Below, piece by piece: positions 17,992-26,592 of a stretch of DNA of 42,905 bases. Origin of the DNA: Pirellulaceae bacterium (GTDB lineage: Bacteria > Planctomycetota > Planctomycetia > Pirellulales > Pirellulaceae); the NCBI GenBank assembly GCA_022448645.1, contig JAKVBZ010000031.1, positions 10,058 through 52,962 of the forward strand, in the 5' to 3' direction. How positions within the stretch are numbered: position 1 is the stretch's first letter; every line of letters starts with the position of its first letter. Under the pieces are notes generated by a model. It saw only the letters and a program-made list of their open reading frames with translations, searched no databases and was not told the DNA's origin. The translations under genes and the position numbers were made by a program.

Positions 17992-19026
17992 ATGTTTTTG
18001 CGTCGCACTCCATCAGCACTTGTCGTCCAGACACCGGCGAAGCTCAACCTTCATTTTGAAGTTTTGGCTCGGCGGGCGGACGGATTCCACGATGTTGAAA
18101 CGGTGATGGTAGCTGTCGATTTATTTGATACGCTGATCTTTTGTTCGGGAACCGAGCCATTTGAGATGGCACAAGACGACGTTCCCGGATCCCCAGCTAA
18201 AAGTACGACGCATGGTCTGTCATCTGCTGATGGTCACTCAAAGGGAAATATTCAATTTCGGTCTAGTTGGGCGGTGGGGCTACGCGCTGGCAGATCGGGG
18301 CACGAACTGACCGAAATGTTGGGGGATCTTCCATGTGATTCAGACAATTTGGTTGTCAGGGCTATTCGACTTTTGGAAGAGAGATCGGGTGTTGCGTTTC
18401 CGTCGGATGTGATGGTGCAGTTGGTCAAGAGGATACCGGCGGCAGCCGGGTTGGGTGGTGGTTCCAGCAACGCAGCAGCCGCACTTTTGGGTGCCAATGA
18501 GTTGCTTGATTTGCGCTGGTCGCGTGAGCGTTTGGCAGATTTGGCAGCTGAATTGGGAAGCGATATTCCATTCTTTTTGTCCACTGGCGCTGCTGTTTGC
18601 CGAGGTCGGGGAGAGCAGATCGAGTCACATGCTGGTTGGCCACCACTCCACTTTGTCATCGTTCGTCCACCATTCGGTTTGGACACAGCCAAGGTGTATG
18701 CCGATTGTACGCCGGCGGCCAGGCCAGTATCGGCCAAGCCGATGTTGGACCTATTAAAGCAGGGAAATCCTATTGGTGTGGGTCAACGGCTATTCAACAG
18801 ATTGGAAGAACCTGCGATGCGCTTACAGCCCGGTATAGGGCAAATCAAGCAATGGATGAGGCAATTGGGGTTGCCAGGCCAGCAGCTTACGGGGAGCGGG
18901 TCAAGTTATTTTGCCGTGTGCCGCAACAGGGCTCAGGCTCGGCGCGCAGCGAAGCAATTGAGAGGCTACGCATTGGGTCATGTATTCGCAGTTTCCAGTT
19001 GGAGTATGCCATTGCTTAACGTCTGA
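17992..19026 (+). CDS. ispE: 4-diphosphocytidyl-2-C-methyl-D-erythritol kinase
   Basis: IspE phosphorylates CDP-methylerythritol at the 2-hydroxyl in the MEP route to isoprenoid precursors. The GHMP-kinase marks are all present: the N-terminal TPAKLNLHFEVLARRADGFH, the ATP loop PAAAGLGGGSSNAAAALLG (about residues 150-167), SDIPFFLSTGAAVCRGRGE and the C-terminal LTGSGSSYFAVC. With ATG 17992 it has 344 residues, against about 280-300 in most bacteria. The extra length lies at about residues 55-115, between the first strand pair and the CDSDNLVVRA helix, and is Ser/Gly/His-rich. A TTG three codons upstream (17983) is the alternative start. The gene is apparently alone on its transcript. Confidence 0.93.
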   Translation: MFLRRTPSALVVQTPAKLNLHFEVLARRADGFHDVETVMVAVDLFDTLIFCSGTEPFEMAQDDVPGSPAKSTTHGLSSADGHSKGNIQFRSSWAVGLRAGRSGHELTEMLGDLPCDSDNLVVRAIRLLEERSGVAFPSDVMVQLVKRIPAAAGLGGGSSNAAAALLGANELLDLRWSRERLADLAAELGSDIPFFLSTGAAVCRGRGEQIESHAGWPPLHFVIVRPPFGLDTAKVYADCTPAARPVSAKPMLDLLKQGNPIGVGQRLFNRLEEPAMRLQPGIGQIKQWMRQLGLPGQQLTGSGSSYFAVCRNRAQARRAAKQLRGYALGHVFAVSSWSMPLLNV

Positions 19027-19319
19027 TAGATTTCACAACGGCAAAGATCCCGGTTGTGGAAAATACAGAAGTCTGCTTCAAGCTTGTAGAAGATTCGAGT
19101 GACCGTTGGCAAAATTTCTGTTCGCTTGAAATTTATTTCTGCCCATCTTTGCTAGCGGCGATAGCTCATTGGGACGTTCGTCTTGGACCAAGCTGCAATG
19201 GTCGTTATGATTCCCCACCAAACTGGTCAGTAGTATGTAAAATCCGACGCACATTCTCTTCGTCCGGGCCATCACCGATCTATTTGGTCGAAGGGTTTGT
19301 TGATCAAAAGGAGTTACCC

Positions 19320-20552
19320 GTGTTCGACTCATGTTTCCAACAATCTGGTAGAACAACGCGCGTTGCTAAACTCGCACCCTCTTGTCAATCTGGTCCGTTA
19401 CAAAACACTTTTTGGTGTTTGCTGGTTTTGGTGTTGAGCATATTGGTGAGCTGGAATTCAGCAGCAGCACAGGATGGTAAGAAAGAGTCTGTGCCTAAGA
19501 AAATCAAACCCGATACATCTGCAAAACAGATAAAGGCCAAAGGGCAACAGCTTATCAATCAAGCCTATCAGTTGACGACGACGGCTCAAGAACCAGAAGA
19601 GTTCGAGCAAATCATTAAGCTGTGCAAGCATGCTTTGATGGAGGAGTTACCAAAGAGACATCAGGAATACACGAAACGACTGCTTTCGTGGGCACACAAC
19701 AAGCGTGGAGAATCGCGTTCCGATGAGGCGTCTCAGTTTGCGGCAGAGGGAAATATTGAAAAGGCTGAGGAACTGGACAAGTTAGCGCTTAAGGATTTCG
19801 AGACAGCGATTGTGTTGGATAAAGGTCGGTGGAAGGCTTACCACAACCGAGGTGTGAACTCTGCTTTGCAAGGTGACTACGAAGCGGCCATTGAGGATTT
19901 TGAGAAAACCATCGAACTGCACCCCCGTTACGTCAATGCGTGGTTTAACCTGGGAGAAATCTATTTTGATTCAGATGACTATGATCGGGCCATCGAGAAT
20001 TATGCTGCAGTCATTGAACTCAGGTCCGAAGACGCGGATGCATTTCGTGGTCGGGGTAATTCCTATTTTAACTTGGGATTGTATCGCAAGGCATTGGCTG
20101 ATTTTGATAGCGCAGTGACGCTCCAGCCAGGTGATGCCATGGCACATGCCGAACGGGCGGATGTTTATTCGAGACTACAGAACTGGTCAGCCGCAGCAGC
20201 CGATTATAGGCAAGCGATTGAGTTGGACAATGAATTGGGCCGAGCTTATCAGGGAGCTGCCTGGATTATGGCCACTTGTCCCCAAGAACGATTCCGCAAT
20301 AAAGACCGCGCACTTCAAGCGGCACGACGTGCGATCGAGTTGGATGGCGACGATGACTTTCGCTATCTCGATACGATTGCGGCCGCACATGCAGCTAATG
20401 GCAATTACGAAGACGCTCAAGATCTCGTCAACCAGGCAATCGACATCGCTCCAGAAGATGAACACGTAGATCTAGAAAAACGGCGCGCCCTGTATGACTC
20501 GCAAAAACCATTTCGCCAGATATCAAGTAGTCCACGCGTCACGCGAAGGTAA
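19320..20552 (+). CDS. Exported TPR-repeat protein
   Basis: This 410-residue protein has an N-terminal export signal (hydrophobic FWCLLVLVLSILVSW, then NSAAAQD with a likely cleavage after AAA) and a lysine-rich linker. At least five tetratricopeptide repeats follow, for example WKAYHNRGVNSALQGDYEAA, VNAWFNLGEIYFDSDDYDRA, ADAFRGRGNSYFNLGLYRKA and AMAHAERADVYSRLQNWSAA. TPRs hold protein partners; no enzymatic domain is seen. GTG 19320 is chosen because AAGGAG lies six bases upstream, giving an ordinary signal peptide. The frame is open back to 19056, but those 88 codons look non-coding. The 293 bases between ispE and this start show no other gene. Confidence 0.8.
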   Translation: MFDSCFQQSGRTTRVAKLAPSCQSGPLQNTFWCLLVLVLSILVSWNSAAAQDGKKESVPKKIKPDTSAKQIKAKGQQLINQAYQLTTTAQEPEEFEQIIKLCKHALMEELPKRHQEYTKRLLSWAHNKRGESRSDEASQFAAEGNIEKAEELDKLALKDFETAIVLDKGRWKAYHNRGVNSALQGDYEAAIEDFEKTIELHPRYVNAWFNLGEIYFDSDDYDRAIENYAAVIELRSEDADAFRGRGNSYFNLGLYRKALADFDSAVTLQPGDAMAHAERADVYSRLQNWSAAAADYRQAIELDNELGRAYQGAAWIMATCPQERFRNKDRALQAARRAIELDGDDDFRYLDTIAAAHAANGNYEDAQDLVNQAIDIAPEDEHVDLEKRRALYDSQKPFRQISSSPRVTRR

Positions 20553-20814
20553 TCTCCTTGTGGTGTTCCAGCACGAAATAGTTCACACGAGGTCGATTGG
20601 TTAAATTGTCCCGAGGAGGCTGGCCTGGTTCTATGGCACGTGAACTCCTGACAAAGCGGGAGTGATCCCAATCCCACAAGCTTTCGCATTCGACTCGTAG
20701 ACTTATGTAGCCGAGCTTGGCAATCCACCTGGCTTTTTTGTCGACAGTTTTCGTCTCATGCCAGAGGGGTCTGCGCCGTTCCACTACAAATAGTTTGTCG
20801 GTCGAACGAGCCAA
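20539..20814 (-). CDS. Possible small hypothetical protein
   Basis: This open frame of 91 codons begins with TTG and overlaps the end of the TPR gene by 14 bases in convergent orientation. It has protein-like composition and codon use in parts (ending VNYFVLEHHKEITFA) with many charged and aromatic residues, but no family I recognise. No ribosome site precedes the TTG, and a stop lies two codons upstream, so no longer start exists. It could equally be a chance frame. Confidence 0.3.
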   Translation of the reverse strand: MARSTDKLFVVERRRPLWHETKTVDKKARWIAKLGYISLRVECESLWDWDHSRFVRSSRAIEPGQPPRDNLTNRPRVNYFVLEHHKEITFA

Positions 20815-21123
20815 TTTCTATGCTGTCGGAAATTCGGGTGGTTTTCGTGATTTAGAACATGAACCCATTGTTTGTAATCCATTCCCAGCATTGTCGCTGG
20901 TCCCGCAACGAGTTTCAGGAAATCGGTCCGTGCTGTGTGGGAAAACTTAGCAAAAATTTGTAGAGAATCGTAAACGCCGAACTCGAACTAACCGTTAGAA
21001 AGGCCTCCACGAGTAAACAGGTGGGGGGGAGCTACAACCTCTCCAGACATTATAGATGTCCACTTCTGTTATAGATTGATCACCCTACTTGAAATGGTTG
21101 AGCGAACCCCTTAACCAGCTGCC
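20553..21123. other. Long gap before the VTT gene
   Basis: The only candidate in these 571 bases is the weak minus-strand frame listed at 20539-20814. From 20815 to 21123 I see no gene, strong hairpin or clear promoter. Confidence 0.4.
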
Positions 21124-21849
21124 ATGGATCCTGACAAGTCATTCGAACCCGCATCTGATAAGCCATCTGGTGGTTGGAGCAAATTCTTGTTGTTTGTTGG
21201 CTTCGTGGCGGTGAGTGGCCTTTTGTTGTATCTGTTTGGGGATTCACTTCGGCTGCAGAGCTTAGCCCAGCACGAAGCGAGTCTTCGCGATACTCAAAGG
21301 GAATGTCCCGTGTTGATGTACGGGATCGTATTCCTCGTATATGTTCTGGTGACAGGTTTGGGACTGCCACTGGCGACCGGAATGTCACTCGTCATTGGCT
21401 GGTTCTTTGGTTTTGTGCCAGGCGTGCTGCTTGTCAGTTTCGCTTCCACCGCCGGTGCGACGATTTCCTTTACACTGAGTCGATACCTGTTGCGTGATTC
21501 CATCCAACGTCGTTTCGAAGAGCAACTGGTGGGGTTCAACAAAGCACTTGAACGAGAAGGTGCGTTTTACCTCTTTACGCTCCGTCTGATCCCCGTGGTG
21601 CCTTTCTTTGCTATCAATCTGGTGATGGGATTGACGTCCATTCGAACGTGGACATTTTGGTGGGTTAGCCAGGTAGGAATGTTGGCGGGAACGTGTGTGT
21701 ATGTGTTTGCTGGTGCGTCGGTACCCGATTTACAGACATTGGTACATGATGAATTTCAACTGCCGCTCAGGATGTGGATCGCATTCATTCTTTTGGGAGG
21801 GTTACCGTTGTTGACGAAAAGGTTGCAGACTCGATTGCGTTCCCAATGA
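21124..21849 (+). CDS. TVP38/TMEM64-type VTT-domain membrane protein
   Basis: This 241-residue inner-membrane protein belongs to the VTT (SNARE-associated/DedA) superfamily. The characteristic blocks are GLPLATGMSLVIGWFFGF, the helix AGATISFTLSRYLLRD, and the re-entrant loop LRLIPVVPFFAINLVMGL followed by WTFWWVSQVGMLAGTCVYVF. Five to six hydrophobic segments are visible. Relatives in the DedA branch move undecaprenyl phosphate or other lipids and the TVP38 branch is less defined, so a lipid-scrambling or lipid-transport role is only an inference. No ribosome site precedes the ATG, but it is the first sensible start. The gene stands alone. Confidence 0.88.
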   Translation: MDPDKSFEPASDKPSGGWSKFLLFVGFVAVSGLLLYLFGDSLRLQSLAQHEASLRDTQRECPVLMYGIVFLVYVLVTGLGLPLATGMSLVIGWFFGFVPGVLLVSFASTAGATISFTLSRYLLRDSIQRRFEEQLVGFNKALEREGAFYLFTLRLIPVVPFFAINLVMGLTSIRTWTFWWVSQVGMLAGTCVYVFAGASVPDLQTLVHDEFQLPLRMWIAFILLGGLPLLTKRLQTRLRSQ

Positions 21850-21953
21850 AGCCAGGTTGAGTCGAGAATCGATTTCAACAACGTTTCCGGCAAAGCCAGC
21901 ATGCAACGCGGGTTCGTGGAGTCACGAGGAAATTGACCAACGACCGTAATGGC

Positions 21954-22799
21954 TTAGCGCGTCGTCTGAAATTGTCGAGTACGGGAAGAGGTAGTAGTAC
22001 CAACAATTGCCGAAGTTTGTGCCATCACTTCTTTGGCCAACAAGCGATAGTCATGGGCGCCGTTGGAGTGAGGGGCATAGTCCATGATGGACTCTCCAAA
22101 ACTAGGAGCTTCCGCAAGCCGAATATTGCGCCGGATGCGGGTGTGGAACGTCCGTGTGTTGGCCCAGGGGCAATCGCCGTTCGAGTCCTGGGCAAAGAAT
22201 TCATCCACATCACGGCTCACTTCATTGGCCAGCCGAGTTCCTGATTCAAACATGCACAGGATGACGCCACTAAGTTGCAACCCGTGGTTGATACGACGAC
22301 CGACCAATTCGATAGTTCCCAGCAGTTTGCTCAGCCCATGCAAAGCCAAAAAGTGAGGCTGCAGGGGAAGGTACACTTCGTCAACAGCCGCTAATGCATT
22401 TAGTGTGAGCAGTCCAAGTGACGGTGGGCAGTCAATCAACAAATAGTCATAATCTTGAGGATCGTCCGCCAAAGCGTCGCGCAAGATCACCTCGCGACCT
22501 ACCTCTCCGGCAAGTTCCACTTCGGCGGCTGCCAGATCCAGGTGAGAAGGAATGACTGCCAAGTTGTCTGTGACTTGGCGACGCACTTCGCTCAAACGGG
22601 TGTCGCCAATCAACACATGGTAGATGGTGCCTTCGCCATCATCTGGTGCCACCCCCAGGTGTAATGTGGAGTGAGCTTGTGGATCCAGGTCGAGAAGGCA
22701 AACTTGTTGTCCCAAGTCAGCCAGCGCAGCACTCAAGTTGACCGCCGTAGTGGTTTTGCCGACACCACCCTTTTGGTTGATGATCGCAATGGCCCGCAT
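21954..22799 (-). CDS. ParA/Soj-family chromosome-partitioning ATPase
   Basis: This is a 281-residue ParA-type ATPase. The deviant Walker A motif INQKGGVGKTTTAVNL has both lysines (Lys10 and Lys15), followed by LLDLDPQAHST and the Walker B region DYLLIDCPPSLGLLTLNAL. Such proteins form dynamic nucleotide-dependent patterns on the nucleoid to move ParB-bound DNA or other cargo. No parB gene is adjacent, so it is an orphan in this window and could also position another cargo. ATG 22799 is chosen because AAGGAG lies nine bases upstream; ATG 22805 is too close to that site, and the longer frame to 23027 overlaps the divergent rhomboid gene. A TATAAT box lies about 40 bases upstream. Confidence 0.92.
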   Translation of the reverse strand: MRAIAIINQKGGVGKTTTAVNLSAALADLGQQVCLLDLDPQAHSTLHLGVAPDDGEGTIYHVLIGDTRLSEVRRQVTDNLAVIPSHLDLAAAEVELAGEVGREVILRDALADDPQDYDYLLIDCPPSLGLLTLNALAAVDEVYLPLQPHFLALHGLSKLLGTIELVGRRINHGLQLSGVILCMFESGTRLANEVSRDVDEFFAQDSNGDCPWANTRTFHTRIRRNIRLAEAPSFGESIMDYAPHSNGAHDYRLLAKEVMAQTSAIVGTTTSSRTRQFQTTR

Positions 22800-22839
22800 C
22801 GTCATAAACTCCTTTTCAGGGGCGGAATTCGGGAATGAA

Positions 22840-22845
22840 ATTATA
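22840..22845 (-). promoter_or_regulatory. Candidate -10 box of the parA promoter
   Basis: The minus strand reads TATAAT exactly, about 40 bases before the parA start. No good -35 hexamer stands 16-18 bases upstream, so the promoter is only partly supported. Confidence 0.4.
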
Positions 22846-22943
22846 CCTTGACGGCTCTTTCCCAGCCTATACCGAAAAATGGCAGTGAGTGCATTCATGC
22901 AGGCGTCCTTGGTGCGATCGGCCATTTGGGTTAAAACTGGGCC

Positions 22944-23861
22944 ATGCGCCAGATTGGAAAGTTGGACAAAGAGAAAGACGCTCATCGGTTTGCCGATTAT
23001 TTGGTGACGCGAGAAATTCCTGCTCATGCCGAGTCCGATCAGGACGGCTGGGCGATTTGGGTGCGTGATGAAGATCAGCTAGATCAAGCGCGGGAGGAAT
23101 TAGAGAACTTTCGTCGCATGCCGGATGATTCACGGTATGCAGGAGTCGGTCGGCAGGCTCAAACAATTCGTGACGAAAACATCCGCCGCCAAGAGGAAGC
23201 TCGTCGTAAAACTATCGAAATACGACGTAGCTGGAAGAGTGGTCAGGGTGTAGCACGTCGTTGTCCCGTTGTCTTCGCGATGATTGGAATATCTGTTGTC
23301 GTCTTTTTGCTGACAGGCGGCGAATTTAATCAAAATAACAAGACGTTTCGGTTGTTGCACTTTAATGATCCGATCGGCTCTGTATCTGGTGAAGAAAGGG
23401 AATTCTACGATCCGTGGAGCGACGTCCGGCGTGGTCAGGTGTGGAGGCTCATTACGCCTAATTTCTTACATGGGGACTTCCTGCACTTGATCTTTAATAT
23501 GATGTGGTTGCATTACTTGGGTAGCCAATTGGAGGATCTCAAAGGGAGCTTTCGGTTTCTTTGGTTTGCGCTGGGTGCCTGTTTGGTGTCCGTTCTGGCA
23601 TTGATCCTTGTCGACGTAGATTCCGGTGGACTAGGAGGTGGAATGTCTGGAGTGGTTTATGCGTTGTTTGGCTATGTTTGGATGCGTTGGAAATTCTTTC
23701 CAGAAGAAGGTTTTCAACTCACGCAATTCACCGTATTGCTAATGATTGTCTGGTTTTTCATGTGTTTCAAGATGCAGGGAGTCGCCAACGCAGCTCATGC
23801 GTTCGGTCTCGGCTATGGAATTATCGCGGGTTACTTGCCGGTGCTATTCCAACGGGATTAA
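22944..23861 (+). CDS. Rhomboid-family intramembrane serine protease (GlpG-like)
   Basis: This 305-residue protease cuts substrates within the membrane. The N-terminal 90 residues are soluble and charged, like the cytoplasmic GlpG domain, and the rhomboid core begins near residue 108. The L1/TM2 mark HGDFLHLIFNMMWLHYLG, the catalytic Ser235 in GGGMSGVVYALFG and the catalytic His285 in NAAHAFGLGYG are all present, so it should be active. Substrates are unknown. It is transcribed away from the parA-type gene, with 144 bases between the two start codons. No ribosome site is obvious before ATG 22944, but the family alignment supports it. Confidence 0.92.
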   Translation: MRQIGKLDKEKDAHRFADYLVTREIPAHAESDQDGWAIWVRDEDQLDQAREELENFRRMPDDSRYAGVGRQAQTIRDENIRRQEEARRKTIEIRRSWKSGQGVARRCPVVFAMIGISVVVFLLTGGEFNQNNKTFRLLHFNDPIGSVSGEEREFYDPWSDVRRGQVWRLITPNFLHGDFLHLIFNMMWLHYLGSQLEDLKGSFRFLWFALGACLVSVLALILVDVDSGGLGGGMSGVVYALFGYVWMRWKFFPEEGFQLTQFTVLLMIVWFFMCFKMQGVANAAHAFGLGYGIIAGYLPVLFQRD

Positions 23862-23879
23862 GTTTCTTTGCTAGGCTGT

Positions 23880-23907
23880 GTTGTTCGGATTGTGTTATTC
23901 GGATTGT
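23880..23907. repeat. Two-copy 14-base tandem repeat
   Basis: GTTGTTCGGATTGT is followed directly by GTTATTCGGATTGT, 13 of 14 bases identical, just after the rhomboid stop codon. It is probably a simple local duplication. Confidence 0.6.
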
Positions 23908-23967
23908 TGGCTTGCCGTCTAACGTATTTCCTGTGCAAGTCGTCAATCGGTTTTTTTCGAGAGACGT

Positions 23968-23988
23968 GCTTGGGTGAATGATCCAAGC
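23968..23988. terminator. Hairpin between the convergent rhomboid and BshC-like genes
   Basis: GCTTGG (23968-23973) pairs with CCAAGC (23983-23988) around a 9-base loop, midway between two convergent genes. A T tract lies before it on the plus strand rather than after it, so terminator function is unproven. Confidence 0.3.
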
Positions 23989-24010
23989 TAACCGTCACTA
24001 GGGGCAGAGA

Positions 24011-25645
24011 TTAATCACACATCCGCTGCAGTGTTTCCGCGATAAACTGCTCGGGAAATAGACAAAAAGCATATTCACGCGAAGCCAGGACGCGAGTGTC
24101 TCGCACGTCCTGTAAAAGTTGATCCTGTTGTGATTCGAGATTTGTTTGCTGATCGGCTACAAACCGTTGCAACTTTTGGTTGGCTTGCTCAATAGCAGCG
24201 TGACGCTCGCGGCGACTACCTCTTGGCAGATTGCGAGCGATCCATGATTGCTTGTATTTGGTCCAACGTTGCACTTCTTTCAATTCCGAGGTCACTGCGT
24301 CGGATGAATTGCGATTGTCAGAAATGTTGTTTGGCTGGCAATGTTTTTCAGGATGATAGCGCAATTTGCGCAGTTGGGTCTGGACGTTGCGGAGCCTCTC
24401 TGCTGGATCGGGCGGTTGTTCCACAGGAAGCATGGCGGTGGCTGTGACGGTGAGGTAATCAGGTGGAGTGAAACCGAAAAACAGATTACACAAACGATCA
24501 GTTACTTGGTCGTACTTTGCCCCACCAATCCCATGGATAAAAAGGTCGGACAACACCAAGCGGGCGAACAGCGTGATGGCGAGTGCCCGTGGACGCAGTC
24601 TCCAGCCTTCTTTGCGTAGGGACGACCACATATCGACTGCCAACGAGACGTTACCCTCGGCAGAGACTGGGATTTGCCGATGAAACAGTTCGAGATCGGA
24701 TAGTTCCATCTCATTGCCTTGAATTTTGGCAAACAGCGGCTTTCGTTTCGGTTGATCCTCACTCCAGATCCAAAAGACCGTCTCTGTCCACTCGCCGTCT
24801 GATTTTAAATCTGGGAGAGGTTGAGCCTGGTTGCGAATGCGGTGGGCTTGGCGGTATTCTTCCAAGGCCTTGTTGTATGCGGCGGCGAATTCCGATACGC
24901 GGTTCAGCAGCGAAGAGGCGAACCACCAAAACGACTCGGAGTCGCAAATGCTGCTAAGTGGTAATTCTAGCGTTTTCAAGCCCAGCTTTCGTTCGATGCG
25001 GTGCCGAAACTGGGCTAGAGCTTGTCCGATATTTTCCTGTCGCTTGAGAGCCTCACACGCCAAGGGCCAGTGTTCGGTAATGAGAGGGTCGGGTACCAAG
25101 GTCCGAAGGGTATCCGCAACGCGGCTGCCGAAGGAGGTAAAGGTGGTGGGATCCAAGCAGCGACGTTGTTCATAAGGAATGGCCGGTTGCTCGCTATCAA
25201 ATGCGATGCGTTGCGTGCGATAATCGTGTGTCCTCCCAGTGGGGACGACAATTTCGGCTTTCTGCAAAGGATGGCTATCGATCAGCAGGTTCACCGCCAA
25301 GGCATCCGTTTGAATAGCTAGTGATGACAAGACAAAGTTCTTAAACCAGACACCAGGATGAAACAGCTCGGGTTGATGGCCAGCCAAAATGATGCGGTCT
25401 GTGGGGCCGGAGTCGTCGCCATCCTGGTATGCGTGGGTGTACGACTTCGCCAAACGAACAAGGTTCCTCCGTGCTTCGTTCCGCAATGCTTCAAGAGTCC
25501 TGCTGCCTAGTTTGATCTGGTCTCCCGAGGACCTGCTGGACCCCTGTTCCCATTCACGGCATGCATCTGACAGAGATGGCTTGACCAAGGCTTGACCATG
25601 TCCGTGAGGCGCTCGCAGTCGACGGTAGGTAATCGCGTCGCTCAT
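24011..25645 (-). CDS. BshC-like protein of unknown function
   Basis: This 544-residue cytosolic protein resembles BshC, the presumed cysteine-adding enzyme of bacillithiol synthesis, in two places: ILAGHQPELFHPGVWFKNFV near residue 88 (BshC has a similar GQQ..LF.GP stretch) and RALAITLFARLVLSDLFIHG with GGAKYDQVTD further on (BshC: LRPR...PTVAYVGGPGE). The length matches BshC (about 540), and a coiled-coil-like C-terminal region rich in Gln and Arg (about 430-510) also fits. The similarity is remote, and neither BshA nor BshB lies nearby, so bacillithiol synthesis should not be assumed. It starts 23 bases after the glycosyltransferase gene and is probably co-transcribed with it. No ribosome site is visible. 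Confidence 0.6.
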   Translation of the reverse strand: MSDAITYRRLRAPHGHGQALVKPSLSDACREWEQGSSRSSGDQIKLGSRTLEALRNEARRNLVRLAKSYTHAYQDGDDSGPTDRIILAGHQPELFHPGVWFKNFVLSSLAIQTDALAVNLLIDSHPLQKAEIVVPTGRTHDYRTQRIAFDSEQPAIPYEQRRCLDPTTFTSFGSRVADTLRTLVPDPLITEHWPLACEALKRQENIGQALAQFRHRIERKLGLKTLELPLSSICDSESFWWFASSLLNRVSEFAAAYNKALEEYRQAHRIRNQAQPLPDLKSDGEWTETVFWIWSEDQPKRKPLFAKIQGNEMELSDLELFHRQIPVSAEGNVSLAVDMWSSLRKEGWRLRPRALAITLFARLVLSDLFIHGIGGAKYDQVTDRLCNLFFGFTPPDYLTVTATAMLPVEQPPDPAERLRNVQTQLRKLRYHPEKHCQPNNISDNRNSSDAVTSELKEVQRWTKYKQSWIARNLPRGSRRERHAAIEQANQKLQRFVADQQTNLESQQDQLLQDVRDTRVLASREYAFCLFPEQFIAETLQRMCD

Positions 25646-25668
25646 GAATGGTCGCTAATCACTTCAAG

Positions 25669-26406
25669 CTAATCGCACGGTCGCTCTGCGAAGGCGACCT
25701 GTTGATGGTCACCGAGCGCAGCCAAACTTCGTTCAAGGACCAGGCGATAGTATTCCAGACGCACGTCGGCCTCATCCAGACGGCCGCCGAATGTGCGTTT
25801 CTCGTCCAGGTAGATCAAAGGAACGGGAAGTTCGGCAATGCGAAGTCCAGCTGCCGCAGCCTGGACCCATAATTCCAACGGCATGGCGTAGCCCGGTTCG
25901 GTGAGCTGCAGTCGCTTTAAGCTGGCAACGCGATAAGCCTTAAAACCGCAGAAGGCGTCTGTAATGTGAAGCGATAGTTGTTCGTTCAACTCGGCCGTGA
26001 TCAAATGGTTGATGTGCTTTCGCTGAGCTGGTGGAGGATTGTCGTCGATAAATGATTTCAAGTAACGACTCCCAGACACGATGTCAGCATTTTTGCAAGA
26101 CGCCACGAATTCAGGAATTCGTTGGGGTTCGTGTTGACCATCGCAATCAATAGTGATGACGAAATCAGCTCGCCGTTCAATAGCAAATTCAAATGCAGAA
26201 ATAAGTGCGGCGCCATAGCCTTGGTTTTCTGGGTGAGTCACAATTTCGACGTCGCCGCGGGCTGCAAGCAATTCAGACGTGCCGTCCACCGAACCGTCAT
26301 CAATGACGACAATCTGGTCACTGTACCGGCTGACCTGATCCAATACTTCGTTGACATACACGGCTTCATTAAAAACCGGCAGTGCAATGAGGACGCGATG
26401 ATTCAT
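25669..26406 (-). CDS. Family 2 glycosyltransferase (DPM1/polyprenyl-phosphate sugar transferase-like)
   Basis: This 245-residue GT-A fold enzyme should transfer a sugar from a nucleotide donor, in this subgroup often to a polyprenyl phosphate. The order of motifs is typical: LIALPVFNEAVYVNEVLDQV, VVIDDGSVDGT, NQGYGAALISAFEFAI, the metal-binding DCD in FVITIDCDGQHEP, and VSGSRYL. It lacks the C-terminal membrane helices of some relatives and is therefore like the catalytic domain of DPM1. Donor and acceptor cannot be told from the sequence. It is the first gene of a probable two-gene minus-strand unit with the BshC-like gene. The start ATG fits the family, though no ribosome site is seen. Confidence 0.88.
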   Translation of the reverse strand: MNHRVLIALPVFNEAVYVNEVLDQVSRYSDQIVVIDDGSVDGTSELLAARGDVEIVTHPENQGYGAALISAFEFAIERRADFVITIDCDGQHEPQRIPEFVASCKNADIVSGSRYLKSFIDDNPPPAQRKHINHLITAELNEQLSLHITDAFCGFKAYRVASLKRLQLTEPGYAMPLELWVQAAAAGLRIAELPVPLIYLDEKRTFGGRLDEADVRLEYYRLVLERSLAALGDHQQVAFAERPCD

Positions 26407-26592
26407 GTGTTACGGGAAAGCCAGCTGGTCGTGCCTTGCGGCTGACGGCGAGCGTTGGCTATTTAGGAAGGTTCGGAAGTGTTGTGCACAATCCATCAGT
26501 TCGTTTCCCATTGTAAACCGTTGCCAGCGTCGGTCAACTTGCTTGACGAACTGTGGCAGACTTAGCGGGTGGAATGGGTTATGCTGGAGTGC

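Noticed and set aside
24011..26406. Bacillithiol biosynthesis operon
   Set aside because: Only a remote BshC relative is present; BshA and BshB are absent and the glycosyltransferase is of another family.
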